DNA of 52,601 nucleotides from Acidipropionibacterium jensenii DSM 20535 (GCF_000425285.1 NZ_AUDD01000019.1:1-52601); one strand, 5' to 3'. Counted from the stretch's first letter, positions 1 through 12,035 are shown. The notes: a model not told the origin generated them from the sequence alone. A program made the numbers and translations.

Positions 1-236
1 AGCCCGACGATCCGGTGCTCGGTGCTCCGCGACAACCGGTTGGGGCTGTGAGCCGGCCGGGAGGAGTGATCGATCAGCGGCTGGCCGGCACGATAGCGAT
101 CGGCCCAGCGTTTCGCGGTGGCCGGACTCACCTGGAAGCGCTCAGCAGCCCGTCTCAGGGGCCAGCCGTCGTCGACGATGCAGGCGGCCAGCCGGAGCCT
201 TCCAGCGGGGGTCAGGGGTGCGTTAGCGTGGGTCAC
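1..236 (-). CDS. IS481-family transposase, N-terminal part (cut by window edge)
   Basis: Reading from GTG at 236, the minus strand gives an N-terminus beginning VTHANAPLTPAGRLRLA, followed by a helix-turn-helix of the form RRAAERFQVSPATAKRWADRY and the segment SSRPAHSPNRLS. This is the typical start of IS481-family DDE transposases, whose HTH recognises the element ends. A GGAGG ribosome site lies 6 nt upstream of the GTG, which supports this start. Only about 78 residues are in the window; the DDE core would lie beyond the left edge, so it cannot be said whether the element is intact. Confidence 0.85.
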   Translation of the reverse strand, partial: MTHANAPLTPAGRLRLAACIVDDGWPLRRAAERFQVSPATAKRWADRYRAGQPLIDHSSRPAHSPNRLSRSTEHRIVG

Positions 237-308
237 AGAGGCCTCCGGTTCCTGGATGCGTGTGTGGTAACCCACATCCTGCCGGAGGCCTCCCCCCTCA
301 GCTCAACT

Positions 309-339
309 GTTCACAACGTCCCGGGGAAGTACACCTAGG
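309..339. mobile_element. Probable IS481-type terminal inverted repeat and CTAG target
   Basis: TGTTCACAACGTC begins at 309 and the run ends in TACA at 333, followed directly by CCTAGG (334-339). The TGTTCACAACGTC-type end and insertion at a CTAG core are known for IS481-family elements, so this is inferred to be the 5' end of the element whose transposase starts at 236. The other end is outside the window. Confidence 0.5.
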
Positions 340-360
340 CCAGCACGAGCTCCCTGGGCC

Positions 361-400
361 CACCAAGCCGCACCGGGCCTCACCAAGCCGCACCGGGCCG
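361..400. repeat. Two-copy 20-bp direct repeat
   Basis: CACCAAGCCGCACCGGGCC(T/G) occurs twice head to tail (361-380 and 381-400), differing only in the last base. It lies between the IS end and the mtlD terminator and may be a local duplication. Confidence 0.7.
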
Positions 401-408
401 GGAAGACA

Positions 409-440
409 GGGAGGACCGGGCTGGAAAGCCCGGTCCTCCC
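409..440 (-). terminator. Terminator hairpin of the mannitol operon
   Basis: A perfect 14-bp stem (409-422 pairing with 427-440) closes a GGAA-type tetraloop. It sits 22 bp beyond the mtlD stop codon, where a transcript from the minus-strand operon would end. There is no clear U tract, as is common in GC-rich actinobacteria. Confidence 0.75.
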
Positions 441-462
441 TCACATGCCGCTCGCAGAGCCG

Positions 463-1614
463 TTACAGGTTGGCCTGACGATCGGCGACGACCGCGGTCA
501 GCGCCCCGAACAGCGGGTGGTCGGAGCCAAGGCCGGTGACCTGGGTGACGAACTCACCGGGCTCGAGATCTGCCAGCAGCTTCTGCAGCTCGACGCTCTG
601 CGGATCCTCGGGCACATCGAACTGGAGAGCCTTCCCGACCGCCTCGACGAGGGCGTCGACCGGCAGGCCGGCCTCCGCCAGTGCCGCCGCGGGTCCGATG
701 AACCGCTCGGGGCCCGACAGCTTGCGCAGCGGCTGACGTCCCACCCGCTCGACGGTGTCGGGCAGGGCGGGCTCGGCGAACCGGTTCAGGATCTTCTCCC
801 GGTAGCGCGCCAGGTCATCGGGATCGAGCCCGTGGCGCCGGCTGAGAAGGGTCGACGTCTCGGCCTGGACCCGCTTGACGAGGTCGGCCACGGCCGGGTC
901 CGCGAGGGACTCGGCGATGCTGTGGTGACCCGCCGCGAAACCTGCGTAGGCGGCCGTCGCGTGGCCGGTGTTGACGGTGAAGAGCTTGCGCTCGATGTAG
1001 GGGGCCAGCGAGGGGACGAAGGTGGCACCGGGCAGATCCGGGACCTCGTCACCGAACGGAGGCTGCTCCACGGCCCACTCGAAGAACGGCTCGACGGCCA
1101 CATCCAGACCCGCATTGGGATCCTGGGCCGGGACGATGCGGTCCACGGCGGTGTTGGCGAACACCGCGCGACTCGCGATGGTCTGCCAGTCCCCGGCCGC
1201 CTTCTTCATCTCGCCGACCAGCACATCGGTGGCATTGATGGCGTTCTCGCAGGCCATCACCGCCAACGGTGCCGCCGACGGATCGCGGGACTCGATGCCG
1301 CGGTTGATGACCGGAGCCACGAACCGCAGGATCGTCGGGCCGACGGCGGTCGTCACGACGTCGGCCGTGGCGATCTCGTGGACCAGGTCGTCCTCGTGCT
1401 CGGCGCTGTTGATCCCCCGGTAGCCGGTGACCGTGTGGTCGTGGCCGGACTCTCCCACCTCGTGCACGCGGTAGCTCGGCTGCGCGTTGAGGGCGTCGAT
1501 GAGAGCCGCGCTGACGTCTGCGAAGACGACCTCGTAGCCCGCCTCGTGCTCCAGCAGACCGATGAATCCGCGCCCGATGTTTCCGGCTCCGAAGTGAACT
1601 GCCTTCTTGCTCAT
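463..1614 (-). CDS. mtlD: Mannitol-1-phosphate 5-dehydrogenase
   Basis: This cytoplasmic NAD-dependent enzyme oxidises mannitol-1-phosphate, the product of mannitol PTS uptake, to fructose-6-phosphate. The 383-residue protein opens with a Rossmann dinucleotide-binding motif, GAGNIGRG (residues 9-16). It carries the polyol-dehydrogenase catalytic signature K210-x4-N215-x2-H218 and the ACENAIN motif near residue 121. Length matches MtlD of other bacteria. It is the last gene of the operon and overlaps mtlF by 4 bp (ATGA), which implies translational coupling. A strong hairpin follows the stop codon. Assignment is firm from sequence and context. Confidence 0.95.
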   Translation of the reverse strand: MSKKAVHFGAGNIGRGFIGLLEHEAGYEVVFADVSAALIDALNAQPSYRVHEVGESGHDHTVTGYRGINSAEHEDDLVHEIATADVVTTAVGPTILRFVAPVINRGIESRDPSAAPLAVMACENAINATDVLVGEMKKAAGDWQTIASRAVFANTAVDRIVPAQDPNAGLDVAVEPFFEWAVEQPPFGDEVPDLPGATFVPSLAPYIERKLFTVNTGHATAAYAGFAAGHHSIAESLADPAVADLVKRVQAETSTLLSRRHGLDPDDLARYREKILNRFAEPALPDTVERVGRQPLRKLSGPERFIGPAAALAEAGLPVDALVEAVGKALQFDVPEDPQSVELQKLLADLEPGEFVTQVTGLGSDHPLFGALTAVVADRQANL

Positions 1615-2051
1615 TCTGCATTCACTCCCTCGAGGATGTGGTAGATCCCGTCGGCATCAGGGGCGTCCAGCAGCTTCTGCGCCTCGTCCTCGTCGGAGAA
1701 GATGATCGCGATCTTCGACAGGATGGTGAGGTGCTCGTTGTTGACCCCCGCGATGCCAGCGACGATCCGGACCGGATTGCCGTCTCCCCAGTCGATCGGG
1801 TTGGCGTAGCGCACCAGGGAGATCGCCGAGTGCGCGATCTTCTCCTTGGCCTCATTGGTGCCGTGCGGAATCGCGAGGTGGTTGCCCATGAAGGTGGACA
1901 CCGTGTGCTCACGCTCCACCATGGCATCGACGTACTCCTCGGACACGGCGCCCGCCCTGACGAGCAGGCCGCCGGCCTCACGGATGGCGTCCTCCTTCGT
2001 CGACGCGGTTCCGGACGCAATGATGAGGTCGCGCGAAAGGATCTCACTCAT
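1611..2051 (-). CDS. mtlF: Mannitol-specific PTS enzyme IIA
   Basis: A 146-residue cytoplasmic EIIA of the fructose/mannitol family. It accepts phosphate from HPr on His63 in the motif AIPHGT and passes it to the IIB domain of MtlA. The surrounding segment [12 protein letters not shown] is characteristic of EIIA-Mtl. The gene overlaps mtlA by 8 bp upstream and mtlD by 4 bp downstream, so it is part of one tightly packed transcript. The separation of EIIA from EIICB is common in Gram-positive bacteria, whereas E. coli fuses all three domains. Confidence 0.93.
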   Translation of the reverse strand: MSEILSRDLIIASGTASTKEDAIREAGGLLVRAGAVSEEYVDAMVEREHTVSTFMGNHLAIPHGTNEAKEKIAHSAISLVRYANPIDWGDGNPVRIVAGIAGVNNEHLTILSKIAIIFSDEDEAQKLLDAPDADGIYHILEGVNAE

Positions 2052-3672
2052 GGGACTCAGCCTCCTGGGCTTCCTTGATCTCCGTCACGACGGTCTCGTA
2101 GACGGGGCTGTTCATGAAATTGTCCACCGACAGATGCTTTGCACTGGGCGCCTTCTGCCTGGCCCGGTCTGTGAGCTCGCGCTGGGTGATGACCAGGTCG
2201 ACGTCATCGGAGAGGCTCGCCACCGCAAGGTTCGTGACCGTGACGCCCTCGACACCAGCCTTCTTGAGCCTACTGCGCAGCACGCTGGCACCCATCGCAC
2301 TCGAGCCCATGCCGGCGTCGCACGCGAAGATGATCTTGTGCACCGAGGCCATCGAGGGCTCTGCGGTTGCGACGGGACCGGCGGCCGCGGCGGCCGGGGA
2401 ACCGGTCTGCGCGTCCTCGGACTTCTGGTCTCCCAGGTTGCCCAGGACGGCGATGCTGCCGCCCTTGTTGGCCTCGGTCTGGGCGATGGCGGCGCTGAGG
2501 TCGCCCGTCTTGCCCGCGCCGAGGTCACGACGGCGGGAGGCCCGCAGGATGACCGACGCCACGATGAAGGACACGGCTGCGGCCAGCACGACCGAGAGGA
2601 TGACGCCGATGAAGCTGCCGCGCGGCGTCTGGGCGATGACGGCGATGATGCTGCCGGGGGCGGCAGGCGCCCTCAGGCCACTGCCGAACACCGCGTTGGT
2701 CGCGATGCCGGTGGCGCCACCGAGGATGGCCGCCAGGATGAGGGTCGGCTTCATGAGCACGTAGGGGAAGTACACCTCGTGAATGCCACCGATGAACTGA
2801 ATCACCGCTGCACCGGGGGCCGACGCCTTCGCGGCGCCGATTCCGAAGAAGGTGTAGGCCATCAGGATGCCGAGGCCGGGGCCGGGGTTCGACTCGACGA
2901 GGAAGAGCAGGGACTTGCCCGCCTCGATGGTCTGCTGGGTGGCCAGCGGGACGAGGACGCCGTTACCGATGGCGTTGTTGAGGAACAGCACCTTGGCGGG
3001 CTCGACGATGACCGCCAGGACGGGAAGCAGCTGGTGGCTGGCGAGCCATGCCGCACCAGATCCCAACCACGAGCTCACCTGGGTCACCAGCGGCGCGACA
3101 CCGAAGAATGCCGCCACCGACAGCCCGGCGGACACGATTCCGGCCGAGAACATGTTGACCAGCATTTCGAAGCCGGGCTTGATCTTGCCGTCCCAGATGC
3201 TGTCGATCTTCTTCATGATCCAGGCGGCCAGCGGACCGACGACCATGGCGCCCATGAACATCGGGATGGTGCTGCCGACGATGACGCCGACGGTCGCGAT
3301 GCTGCCGACCACACCGCCCCGCTCGCCGTAGACGATACGGCCGGCGGAGTTCGCGATGAGCAGCGGGAGCAGATAGGTGATCATGGGCTGGACGAGACCG
3401 ACGTACTGCGTGAAGGTCGCGCCGTTGGCGGCCTTGGCCAGCGTCGTCGCCGCGCCCTGCCAGCCGATCAGGTCGGCATTGCCGAATCCACCGAGGATCC
3501 CGTTCGGGGCCCATCCGGTGGCGATGAACAGGGCGGTGATGAGGCCCCAGGCGACGAAGGCCGGCAGGTTCGGCATGACCATGCCGGACAGGAAGGTGCC
3601 GAACTTCTGGGCGCCGACCTGGGCTCTCTTCAGGCCGGACTGGGCCGGCGGACTGACTTCTGTTGTCATCAT
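2044..3672 (-). CDS. mtlA: Mannitol-specific PTS enzyme IICB
   Basis: The membrane permease that imports and phosphorylates mannitol. The 542-residue protein has an N-terminal EIIC domain with multiple hydrophobic segments (residues about 25-345), an Ala/Pro/Gly-rich linker (about 375-435) and a C-terminal EIIB domain. The phosphorylated cysteine is Cys451 in the P-loop ACDAGMGSSAMGAS. No EIIA domain is fused; that function is supplied by mtlF. The start codon overlaps the stop of the small EIIB gene upstream by 4 bp, and the stop overlaps mtlF by 8 bp. Confidence 0.95.
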   Translation of the reverse strand: MMTTEVSPPAQSGLKRAQVGAQKFGTFLSGMVMPNLPAFVAWGLITALFIATGWAPNGILGGFGNADLIGWQGAATTLAKAANGATFTQYVGLVQPMITYLLPLLIANSAGRIVYGERGGVVGSIATVGVIVGSTIPMFMGAMVVGPLAAWIMKKIDSIWDGKIKPGFEMLVNMFSAGIVSAGLSVAAFFGVAPLVTQVSSWLGSGAAWLASHQLLPVLAVIVEPAKVLFLNNAIGNGVLVPLATQQTIEAGKSLLFLVESNPGPGLGILMAYTFFGIGAAKASAPGAAVIQFIGGIHEVYFPYVLMKPTLILAAILGGATGIATNAVFGSGLRAPAAPGSIIAVIAQTPRGSFIGVILSVVLAAAVSFIVASVILRASRRRDLGAGKTGDLSAAIAQTEANKGGSIAVLGNLGDQKSEDAQTGSPAAAAAGPVATAEPSMASVHKIIFACDAGMGSSAMGASVLRSRLKKAGVEGVTVTNLAVASLSDDVDLVITQRELTDRARQKAPSAKHLSVDNFMNSPVYETVVTEIKEAQEAESHE

Positions 3673-4034
3673 TGACTCGATTCCTGTGAGTGACGGTGTT
3701 CCTGATGGGAGTCGGCGGCAGCTATCAACGGCAGAACCTCGTGGCCGTCACCGCCGTGCATGGTGGACTCGGGCAGTACCGCGACCGTCGCGCCATGGCG
3801 GGCCGCGGCGTCCCGGATCTCATCCAGATGGGCCGACAGGTGAGTGGCGACCAGGACGACGTCGGCATCGACGACGCGATCCTCGAGCTCGGTCAGGGCG
3901 CACGGAGTCACGACCACCGCCAGGCCCGCCTCGCCTGCGGCGTGGCGCACCCGGTGTGCGACGAACGCACTGGAGGCGCCCAGACCGCACACGATCACGA
4001 TCCGGCGCGCACCATTCGTCGAAACCTTTGCCAT
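3669..4034 (-). CDS. Small PTS EIIB-like protein
   Basis: A 121-residue soluble protein and the first gene of the mannitol operon. The N-terminus has a IVIVCGLGASSAFVAHRV motif, in which Cys16 in a short P-loop resembles the phosphocysteine loop of the lactose/cellobiose-type IIB family. The start is supported by an AGGAGGG ribosome site. Its stop overlaps the mtlA start by 4 bp. Because MtlA already has its own IIB domain, this second IIB is surplus. It might phosphorylate the MtlR regulator or serve a second permease. The family is inferred from the motif and length; the role is unknown. Confidence 0.7.
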   Translation of the reverse strand: MAKVSTNGARRIVIVCGLGASSAFVAHRVRHAAGEAGLAVVVTPCALTELEDRVVDADVVLVATHLSAHLDEIRDAAARHGATVAVLPESTMHGGDGHEVLPLIAAADSHQEHRHSQESSQ

Positions 4035-4210
4035 CGATTCCCTCCTGATGACATATTGGCCTGCGACAAGAGGTCACGACCAACACGTCTCTTTCCGCAC
4101 CCGAGGAAGATCCGCTGCGTGGCCCATGGCACTATTGGAATGGCGACGGGCCAAGGAAGGTCCCACGAGATGGGCATCCGCCGAAGGTCGGCAACGACGG
4201 GGGCGCGGTC
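4035..4210. promoter_or_regulatory. Divergent promoter region of the mtl operon and mtlR
   Basis: This 176-bp gap separates the divergent mtl operon and mtlR and must hold both promoters and any MtlR site. No convincing pair of -35/-10 hexamers or inverted repeat was recognised by eye. The stretch ATTGG occurs twice (about 4056 and 4134). Confidence 0.5.
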
Positions 4211-6103
4211 GTGAACCAGGAACGGGAACAGCAACTGGTCGAGCGTCTCGGTCGTGCCGAGGCATGGACGACCAGCAGCTCTCTGGCCGATGCCCTGGGA
4301 GTCACCAGGCGTTCCATCAGGAACTATGTGGCGTCGATCAATCGGCACTCCCGCAACCACGAGATCATCGAGTCGAGCCCGCGCGGCTACCGGCTCAACG
4401 CCGCCGCCTACGCGGTCTACCGCGAGTCCTTGTCCGCCGGTGAGGCGGCGACCCCCCGTCAGCGGCTCTACGACCTGGTGCGCACGCTCGTCGACAGCGA
4501 CGACGGGGTCGATCTCTACGAGCTCGCGGGCGAGCTCGCCGTGAGTGACTCCACCGTCGAGTCCGATCTGGGCCGCGTCCGCCGCATCCTGCCCGAGGGC
4601 CTGGGGCTGTCGCGGTCCGGCAGCATCGTCGCCCTGGCGGGCGGGGAACGGGCCAAGCGCCGACTGCTGAGCCGGATGTTCCACGACGAGACCGAGCACG
4701 GCGTCGTGGGACTGGAGGCCATTCAGCGGGAGTTCGTGCCCGATCACCTCTCCGAGTTCAAGACGGATCTGGTCTCCGCGTTGCGCGAGGCCGGCTACTA
4801 CGTGAACGACTTCGGCATCGACAGCGCCCTGCTGCACATCGCGATCGCGGTCGACCGCACCAGGAAGGCTCCCGTCGCCGAGGAGGCCGAGGCCGTCCCG
4901 GATGACCCGGTGGCCAGGATCATCGCCGGGCTCACGGCGCAGCACTTCGACGTCGCCCTCAGCGGCGACGACCTCGAGTACCTGCCCTCCCTGCTCGCCG
5001 TGCACGCCATCACCCCCCTGCTCAATGACGCCGGGCGCTCCTACCTCGACCCGAAGATCGTGGCGGTCGTCCGCTCGGTCATCGAGGACGTCGGGCGGGA
5101 GTACCTCATCGACCTGTCGGATGACGAGTTCATCAACCGGTTCGCGCTGCACGTGCGCAGTCTGCTGCGTCGGGCCAGTCAGCGCGCCTACTCCCGCAAC
5201 CCGCTGGCCGGCTCCATCAAGACCTCCTACCCGATGACCTACGAGCTGAGCGTGTACGTGGCCCGAGGCCTGCAGAAGCGGCTCGGCGTGACCTTCAACG
5301 ACGACGAGATCGCCTACATCGCACTGCACATCGGCGCCTACCTGTCGGAGCGCGCCCAGGCCGAGGAGCGGGTCACCTGCACGATCGTCTGCCCGACCTA
5401 CTACGACCTGCAGACCACACTGCGAGACCGGGTGCAGGTGATGCTCGGGGACGTCCTCGACGTGAAGATGCTCATCGCCAGAACCGATGTGGACTGGGAC
5501 CGTCTGGGCACCGACCTCGTCCTGACGACCATCGAGCCGCCGGTGCCCTCGCCCTCGGCCCTGGTGATCAAACCCTTCTTCTCGCCGGCCGACGCGGACC
5601 GGGTGCGCGGCGCCCTCCCCCGGATCCGGACGACGCGACGCCGCCGGGCCATCAAGGAGAACCTGCTGGCCTACTTCGACGAGTCGCTGTTCGTCCGGGA
5701 CGCGCCGCTGACGGGCGCCGACGACACGATCCGGATGCTCGGGGACCGCATGGTGGCGGCCGGTGCCATCACCTCGCAGTACGTCGCGGGCGCCCTGGAG
5801 CGCGAACGGCTGTCCTCGACGGTGTTCGCCGACGGGCTGGCCGTCCCGCACGCCCTCGAGATGTCGGCCCGGCGGACCGTGATCGCGGTTGCCATCAACG
5901 GGTCCAGCATCCCGTGGGGCGGCAAGAGGGTGAATGTGGCTGCCTTCGTGGCCTTCAGCTCGGACTCCCGGTCCGACTTCCAGACCTTCTTCGACCAGTT
6001 CATCGCGGTGTTCTCAGACGGTTCGAACCTGCGGCGGATCGTGGAGCAGGCCACCTCGTTCCAGGCCTTCATCGCCGAGCTCACCGCGATCCTCGACTCC
6101 TGA
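4211..6103 (+). CDS. mtlR: PRD-containing transcriptional activator of the mannitol operon
   Basis: A 630-residue DNA-binding activator of the BglG/MtlR class, in which PTS phosphorylation sets activity according to mannitol supply. Domains in order are: an HTH (about 1-60, with SLADALGVTRRSIRNYVASI), a second winged helix (about 80-135), PRD1 (about 180-290), PRD2 (about 295-400, with ALHIGAYLSE), an EIIB-like domain with a cysteine in TIVCPTYYDL (about 400-490), and a C-terminal EIIA domain with His547 in LAVPHALEM. The GTG start follows a weak GGGGGC site; an in-frame stop lies shortly upstream. Divergence from the mannitol operon makes that operon the obvious target. Confidence 0.88.
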   Translation: MNQEREQQLVERLGRAEAWTTSSSLADALGVTRRSIRNYVASINRHSRNHEIIESSPRGYRLNAAAYAVYRESLSAGEAATPRQRLYDLVRTLVDSDDGVDLYELAGELAVSDSTVESDLGRVRRILPEGLGLSRSGSIVALAGGERAKRRLLSRMFHDETEHGVVGLEAIQREFVPDHLSEFKTDLVSALREAGYYVNDFGIDSALLHIAIAVDRTRKAPVAEEAEAVPDDPVARIIAGLTAQHFDVALSGDDLEYLPSLLAVHAITPLLNDAGRSYLDPKIVAVVRSVIEDVGREYLIDLSDDEFINRFALHVRSLLRRASQRAYSRNPLAGSIKTSYPMTYELSVYVARGLQKRLGVTFNDDEIAYIALHIGAYLSERAQAEERVTCTIVCPTYYDLQTTLRDRVQVMLGDVLDVKMLIARTDVDWDRLGTDLVLTTIEPPVPSPSALVIKPFFSPADADRVRGALPRIRTTRRRRAIKENLLAYFDESLFVRDAPLTGADDTIRMLGDRMVAAGAITSQYVAGALERERLSSTVFADGLAVPHALEMSARRTVIAVAINGSSIPWGGKRVNVAAFVAFSSDSRSDFQTFFDQFIAVFSDGSNLRRIVEQATSFQAFIAELTAILDS

Positions 6104-6135
6104 GTCCGAGGGCGCTGCGCCGGGGCCGCACACAG

Positions 6136-6179
6136 CGACGTCGGCCGGCCCCAGGCAGTCCCGGGGCCGGCCGACGTCG
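6136..6179. terminator. Bidirectional terminator between mtlR and the DUF3566 gene
   Basis: A perfect 17-bp inverted repeat (6136-6152 with 6163-6179) with a 10-nt loop lies between two convergent genes. It can end both transcripts. Confidence 0.85.
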
Positions 6180-6190
6180 AAGCGGGCCGA

Positions 6191-6853
6191 TCAGTCCTCC
6201 GCGAGGGTGACCTCCAGGCCCCCCATGACCTGGGCGGCCAGGTTGTACAGGAAGCTGAACAGGGTGGCCAGAGCGGTGAACAGCACCGCGTCGATCGCAC
6301 CGATGATCGCCGTCAGACCCAGCACCCGACCGGTGTTGAGGTAGTCGGACAGCTGGAACTGCTCCTGGGAGGTGGGCGAGGCGATGAGGTCGTTGACGGC
6401 CTTGTTCATCGAGTCGAAGGCACCGGAGGCGCCGATCACGCCCCACACCACCCACACCGCGATGAAGAAGATGATCGCTCCGGCGACGCCGAACAGCAGC
6501 GAGGTCTTCATCACCGACCACGGGTCGATCCGGGAGATCCTCAGCCGTGCCTTGCGGGTCCTGCGCAGTCCCGCGGCGGCGGTCCGGCCGGCAGGGGCCT
6601 GGACCGGACTGCTCGGGGCCGACTGGACGCCGGCGGCCGAGGCCCCGGAGACCGCGGCCTGATTCTGTCCAACCGAGCTCTGTGCGGCCGGGCCCTGCGC
6701 GCCCTGGTTCTGGGCCGGCGGAACCGGTCCGGACTGGTTCGAGGGGCCCGGTCCGAAGCTCTCCCGGGCGTCCTTGGCGGTCCAGTGCGTCGCGTCGAGG
6801 TCGTTCCCACCCGGGTCTTTTCGGGGGTTCACCCGCGTCCTGAAGTCACTCAC
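6191..6853 (-). CDS. DUF3566 membrane protein downstream of gyrA
   Basis: A 220-residue membrane protein of unknown function. The N-terminal half is a Pro/Gly/Gln/Ala-rich cytoplasmic region. The C-terminal DUF3566 domain (about 115-220) contains two hydrophobic segments, one around [17 protein letters not shown] and one around [19 protein letters not shown]. In actinobacteria this family is almost always placed directly after gyrA (Rv0007 in Mycobacterium tuberculosis), and here it is too. The GTG start at 6853 has a GAGAGG ribosome site and overlaps the gyrA stop by 8 bp. A longer frame runs upstream inside gyrA but has no such support. Confidence 0.85.
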   Translation of the reverse strand: MSDFRTRVNPRKDPGGNDLDATHWTAKDARESFGPGPSNQSGPVPPAQNQGAQGPAAQSSVGQNQAAVSGASAAGVQSAPSSPVQAPAGRTAAAGLRRTRKARLRISRIDPWSVMKTSLLFGVAGAIIFFIAVWVVWGVIGASGAFDSMNKAVNDLIASPTSQEQFQLSDYLNTGRVLGLTAIIGAIDAVLFTALATLFSFLYNLAAQVMGGLEVTLAED

Positions 6854-9485
6854 CGTCGTCCTCTCCAGTTGCGACGCCGTCCTGGTCGGTGCCCACGCTA
6901 CCGTGATCCTGCTCGGAGTCGGGCACCGTGCCATCGGCGGGCGTGGTGTCGGTCTCCTCATCGTCCTCGCGCTCCGGGTTGAGCGCGATGAGGGAGACGG
7001 CGTCCTTGCCCTTGACGGAGACGAACTTCACACCCATCGTCGAGCGGCCCTTGACGGGAATCTCGGCCACCTGGGAACGGGTGACCTGTCCGGAGTTCTT
7101 GATCGCCATGACCTCGTCGGCCTCGCTGACCACCAGCCCGCCGACCAGCGAACCGCGGTCCTCCGACAGCGCCATCGCCTTGATGCCCAGGCCGCCGCGG
7201 CCCTGGCGCCGGTACTCCGAGACGGCCGTCCTCTTGGCGAACCCGCCGTCGGTGACGGTCACCACGAAGCGGTCGTCCTCGGGCATGTCGGCGGAGATGA
7301 TCGACATCGACAGCAGCTCGTCGTCGCCGCGGAACTTCATCCCGGTGACTCCCGAGGTGGCCCGCCCCATCGGCCTCAACTGGTCGTCGGAGGCGGCGAA
7401 CCGGATCGCCTGGCCCTTGCGGGAGATGAGCAGGACGTCGTCATCGGGTCCGCACAGCTCGGCGCCGATCAGCTCGTCGTCCTCGGTGCGGAAGTTGATC
7501 GCGATGACGCCGGCCGACCGCGGGGAGTCGTAGGCGGACAGGACGGTCTTCTTCACCAGTCCGCGCCGGGTGGCCAGCAGCAGGTAGGGCCGGTCGTCGT
7601 AGCCGCGCAGCGTCATCACCTGGGTGATGTGCTCCTCCGGCAGGAAGCTCAGCAGACCTGCGACGTGGCCGCCGCGGGCGTCCCGGCCGGCCTCGGGCAG
7701 CTGCCACACCTTGGTCCGGTAGACCCGGCCCATGTTGGTGAAGAACAGCAGCCACTGGTGGTTGGTGGTGGCGAACAGCTGGGCCACCTCGTCGTCGGCC
7801 TTGAGGGCAGCCCCCTTGACCCCCTTGCCGCCGCGCTTCTGGACCCGGTACAGGTCGGTGCGGGTGCGCTTGGCGTAGCCGCCGCGGGTGATGGTGACGA
7901 CGACGTCCTCGTCGGGGATGAAGTCCTCCTCGGAGAAGTCCCCGTCGGCGGCGATGATCCGGGTGCGCCGGTCGTCGCCGTACTTGTCGACGATCTCGGC
8001 GAGCTCGGTGGAGACGATCTCGCGCTGGCGGGCCTCGTGGGCGAGGATGTCCTTGAAGTCGGCGATCTGACGCTCCAGATCGGCCAGCCGGTCGATGATC
8101 TTCTGGCGCTCCAGGGCGGCCAGTCGACGCAGCTGCATGTCGAGAATGGCGCGCGCCTGCACCTCGTCGATGTCGAGCAGCTGCTGCAGTCCGGCCGAGG
8201 CCGTCTCGGTGTTGGGGGAGCGCCGGATGAGGGCGATCACCTCGTCCAGCATGTCGAGAGCCTTGACCAGGGCGCGCTGGATGTGGGCGTCCTTCTCGGC
8301 CTGGGAGAGCCGGTAGGCGGTCCGGCGCCGGATCACCTCGAGCTGGTGGGTGATCCAGTAGCTGATGAACTGGTCGAGTCGCAGGGTCCGGGGGACGTTG
8401 TCGACCAGGGCCAGCATGTTGCAGCCGAAGGTGTCCTGCAGAGCGGTATGCTTGTACAGGTTGTTCATCACCACCCGCGGCTGGGCGTCGCGCTTGAGGA
8501 TGATGACCAGCCGCTGGCCGGTACGGGCCGAGGAGTCGTCGCGGATGTTGGCGATCCCGTTGATCCGCCCGGAGTTCACCAGGTCGGCAATCTTCTGGGC
8601 CAGGTTATCCGGGTTGCACATGTAGGGCAACTGGGTGACCACCAGGCACTGGTGGCCGGCCTTGTCCTCCTCCATGTCGATGACCGCGCGCATGGTCACC
8701 GAGCCGCGCCCGGTGCGGTAGGCGTCCTCGATCCCCTGGCGGCCGACGATGAGCGCCCCGCCGGGGAAGTCGGGCCCCTTGATGCGGGCCATCGCGGCCT
8801 CCAGCAGCTCCTGCTGGCTCGCCTCGGGATGGGCCAGGGACCACTGGACGGCCTCGTTGACCTCGCGCAGGTTGTGGGTCGGGATGTTGGTGGCCATTCC
8901 GACCGCGATGCCGCTCGAGCCGTTGACCAGCAGGTTCGGGAACCGGGCCGGCAGGACGATCGGCTCGGTCTCCTTGTTGTCGTAGTTCGGCTGGAAGTCG
9001 ACGGTGTCCTGGTCGATGTCGCGGACCATCTCCATCGCCAGCGGCGCCATCTTGCACTCGGTGTACCGCATCGCCGCGGCCCCGTCGTTGCCCTGGGAGC
9101 CGAAGTTGCCCTGCCCCTGGACCAGCTTGTAGCGCATCGCCCAGGGCTGGGCCAGCCGCACCAGGGTGTCGTAGATCGCCGAGTCGCCGTGCGGGTGGTA
9201 CTTGCCCATCACGTCCCCGACGACGCGGGAGCACTTGTTCCAGCCGCGGTCGGGTCGGTAGCCGGAGTCGTACATGGCGTAGATGACGCGGCGGTGGACG
9301 GGCTTGAGGCCGTCGCGGACGTCGGGCAGGGCGCGCCCGACGATGACGCTCATCGCATAGTCGAGGTAGGCGTTCTGGATCTCGTCGCGGATCTCGACGG
9401 GCTGGACGCCGGTGTGGCGTCCGGTCACCAGGCCCTGGGTGTCGGCCTGGTTCTGCTCATCGGGACCGGTCTCGTCGTCAGCCAT
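6846..9485 (-). CDS. gyrA: DNA gyrase subunit A
   Basis: The breakage-reunion subunit of the type II topoisomerase that introduces negative supercoils; it works as an A2B2 complex with GyrB. The 879-residue protein carries the catalytic Tyr141 in [10 protein letters not shown] and the quinolone-resistance region [15 protein letters not shown] with wild-type Ser102 and Asp106. The beta-pinwheel domain has the GyrA-box-like QKRGGKG. The C-terminus ends in an acidic tail. The ATG is preceded by AAGGA. gyrB lies 114 bp upstream on the same strand, with a short 18-bp palindrome in the gap. Confidence 0.97.
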   Translation of the reverse strand: MADDETGPDEQNQADTQGLVTGRHTGVQPVEIRDEIQNAYLDYAMSVIVGRALPDVRDGLKPVHRRVIYAMYDSGYRPDRGWNKCSRVVGDVMGKYHPHGDSAIYDTLVRLAQPWAMRYKLVQGQGNFGSQGNDGAAAMRYTECKMAPLAMEMVRDIDQDTVDFQPNYDNKETEPIVLPARFPNLLVNGSSGIAVGMATNIPTHNLREVNEAVQWSLAHPEASQQELLEAAMARIKGPDFPGGALIVGRQGIEDAYRTGRGSVTMRAVIDMEEDKAGHQCLVVTQLPYMCNPDNLAQKIADLVNSGRINGIANIRDDSSARTGQRLVIILKRDAQPRVVMNNLYKHTALQDTFGCNMLALVDNVPRTLRLDQFISYWITHQLEVIRRRTAYRLSQAEKDAHIQRALVKALDMLDEVIALIRRSPNTETASAGLQQLLDIDEVQARAILDMQLRRLAALERQKIIDRLADLERQIADFKDILAHEARQREIVSTELAEIVDKYGDDRRTRIIAADGDFSEEDFIPDEDVVVTITRGGYAKRTRTDLYRVQKRGGKGVKGAALKADDEVAQLFATTNHQWLLFFTNMGRVYRTKVWQLPEAGRDARGGHVAGLLSFLPEEHITQVMTLRGYDDRPYLLLATRRGLVKKTVLSAYDSPRSAGVIAINFRTEDDELIGAELCGPDDDVLLISRKGQAIRFAASDDQLRPMGRATSGVTGMKFRGDDELLSMSIISADMPEDDRFVVTVTDGGFAKRTAVSEYRRQGRGGLGIKAMALSEDRGSLVGGLVVSEADEVMAIKNSGQVTRSQVAEIPVKGRSTMGVKFVSVKGKDAVSLIALNPEREDDEETDTTPADGTVPDSEQDHGSVGTDQDGVATGEDDGE

Positions 9486-9555
9486 GGAATTCCTTGTCAG
9501 TGATCATGCATGAAGTTGTTGATAAAGGGCCGGCGACCCCTGCCCCCTGCCGCGG

Positions 9556-9573
9556 GCCCCCTCCGGAGGGGGC
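9556..9573. repeat. 18-bp perfect palindrome between gyrB and gyrA
   Basis: GCCCCCTCCGGAGGGGGC reads the same on both strands. It is in the gyrB-gyrA spacer and could tune read-through, although its tight centre makes a poor terminator. Confidence 0.6.
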
Positions 9574-9599
9574 GGGCGGCCTCGCGAGGGGCGTCCTCC

Positions 9600-11681
<2,082 letters not shown>

Positions 11682-11714
11682 CGCGCTCCTGTGTGATCGG
11701 GATGATCGGAGAGA

Positions 11715-11738
11715 GGATCTCTCGGCGTCGGGAGATCC
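11715..11738 (-). promoter_or_regulatory. Hairpin in the gyrB 5' leader
   Basis: GGATCTCTCG (11715-11724) pairs with CGGGAGATCC (11729-11738) around a 4-nt loop with one wobble pair. It lies 34 bp upstream of the gyrB start and could be an operator or a leader structure. Confidence 0.5.
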
Positions 11739-11881
11739 GCGCGAGCGGTTTCCCTGACATCGGCCCCACTCTACTCCTCCTCACCCCCGAAATCCCCTCG
11801 GCCCCGCCGCTCAGCGCGGCCCTTCGCGGGGTGGGCCCCACTTCAGGACGCCGTGAGTGCCGCTGAGAGTCGCGCGACCCC

Positions 11882-11920
11882 CGGTCTGGACTCCCGGGCC
11901 GACTCCGGGGGTCCAGACCG
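11882..11920 (-). terminator. Terminator hairpin after the BadF-family kinase gene
   Basis: A 16-bp stem (11882-11897 with 11905-11920, one wobble pair) with a 7-nt loop. It lies about 115 bp beyond the stop of the minus-strand kinase gene. Confidence 0.7.
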
Positions 11921-12035
11921 CGACACCGGGGATCGCGGGAGAGCCGGCCCGCGGTGAGGGGTCACCGGTCCGGTGCTCCTCCATCACCGGGTCTCCATTC
12001 ACCGGATCGCTGGTACCGGCTCGCTGGTGTGGCGC

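Larger units (their letters stand above)
11682..12035. other. Intergenic region: gyrB leader and kinase terminator
   Basis: No gene is seen in this 354-bp gap. Toward gyrB it holds a 10-bp-stem hairpin (11715-11738), and toward the kinase gene a long hairpin (11882-11920). The gyrB promoter must be here, but no clear hexamers were recognised. Confidence 0.7.

Noticed and set aside
6103-6191. tRNA-Ile/tRNA-Ala genes expected after gyrA-DUF3566 in some actinobacteria
   Set aside because: Only a terminator hairpin is present; no tRNA-like sequence with a TTCGA loop was seen anywhere in the window.
9165-9200. Quinolone-resistance change in GyrA
   Set aside because: Ser and Asp at the two key positions are wild type.
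6774-9503. Long plus-strand open frame opposite gyrA
   Set aside because: It is a shadow frame made possible by high GC; its translation is low-complexity Asp/Gly/Val/Leu/His and matches no family.
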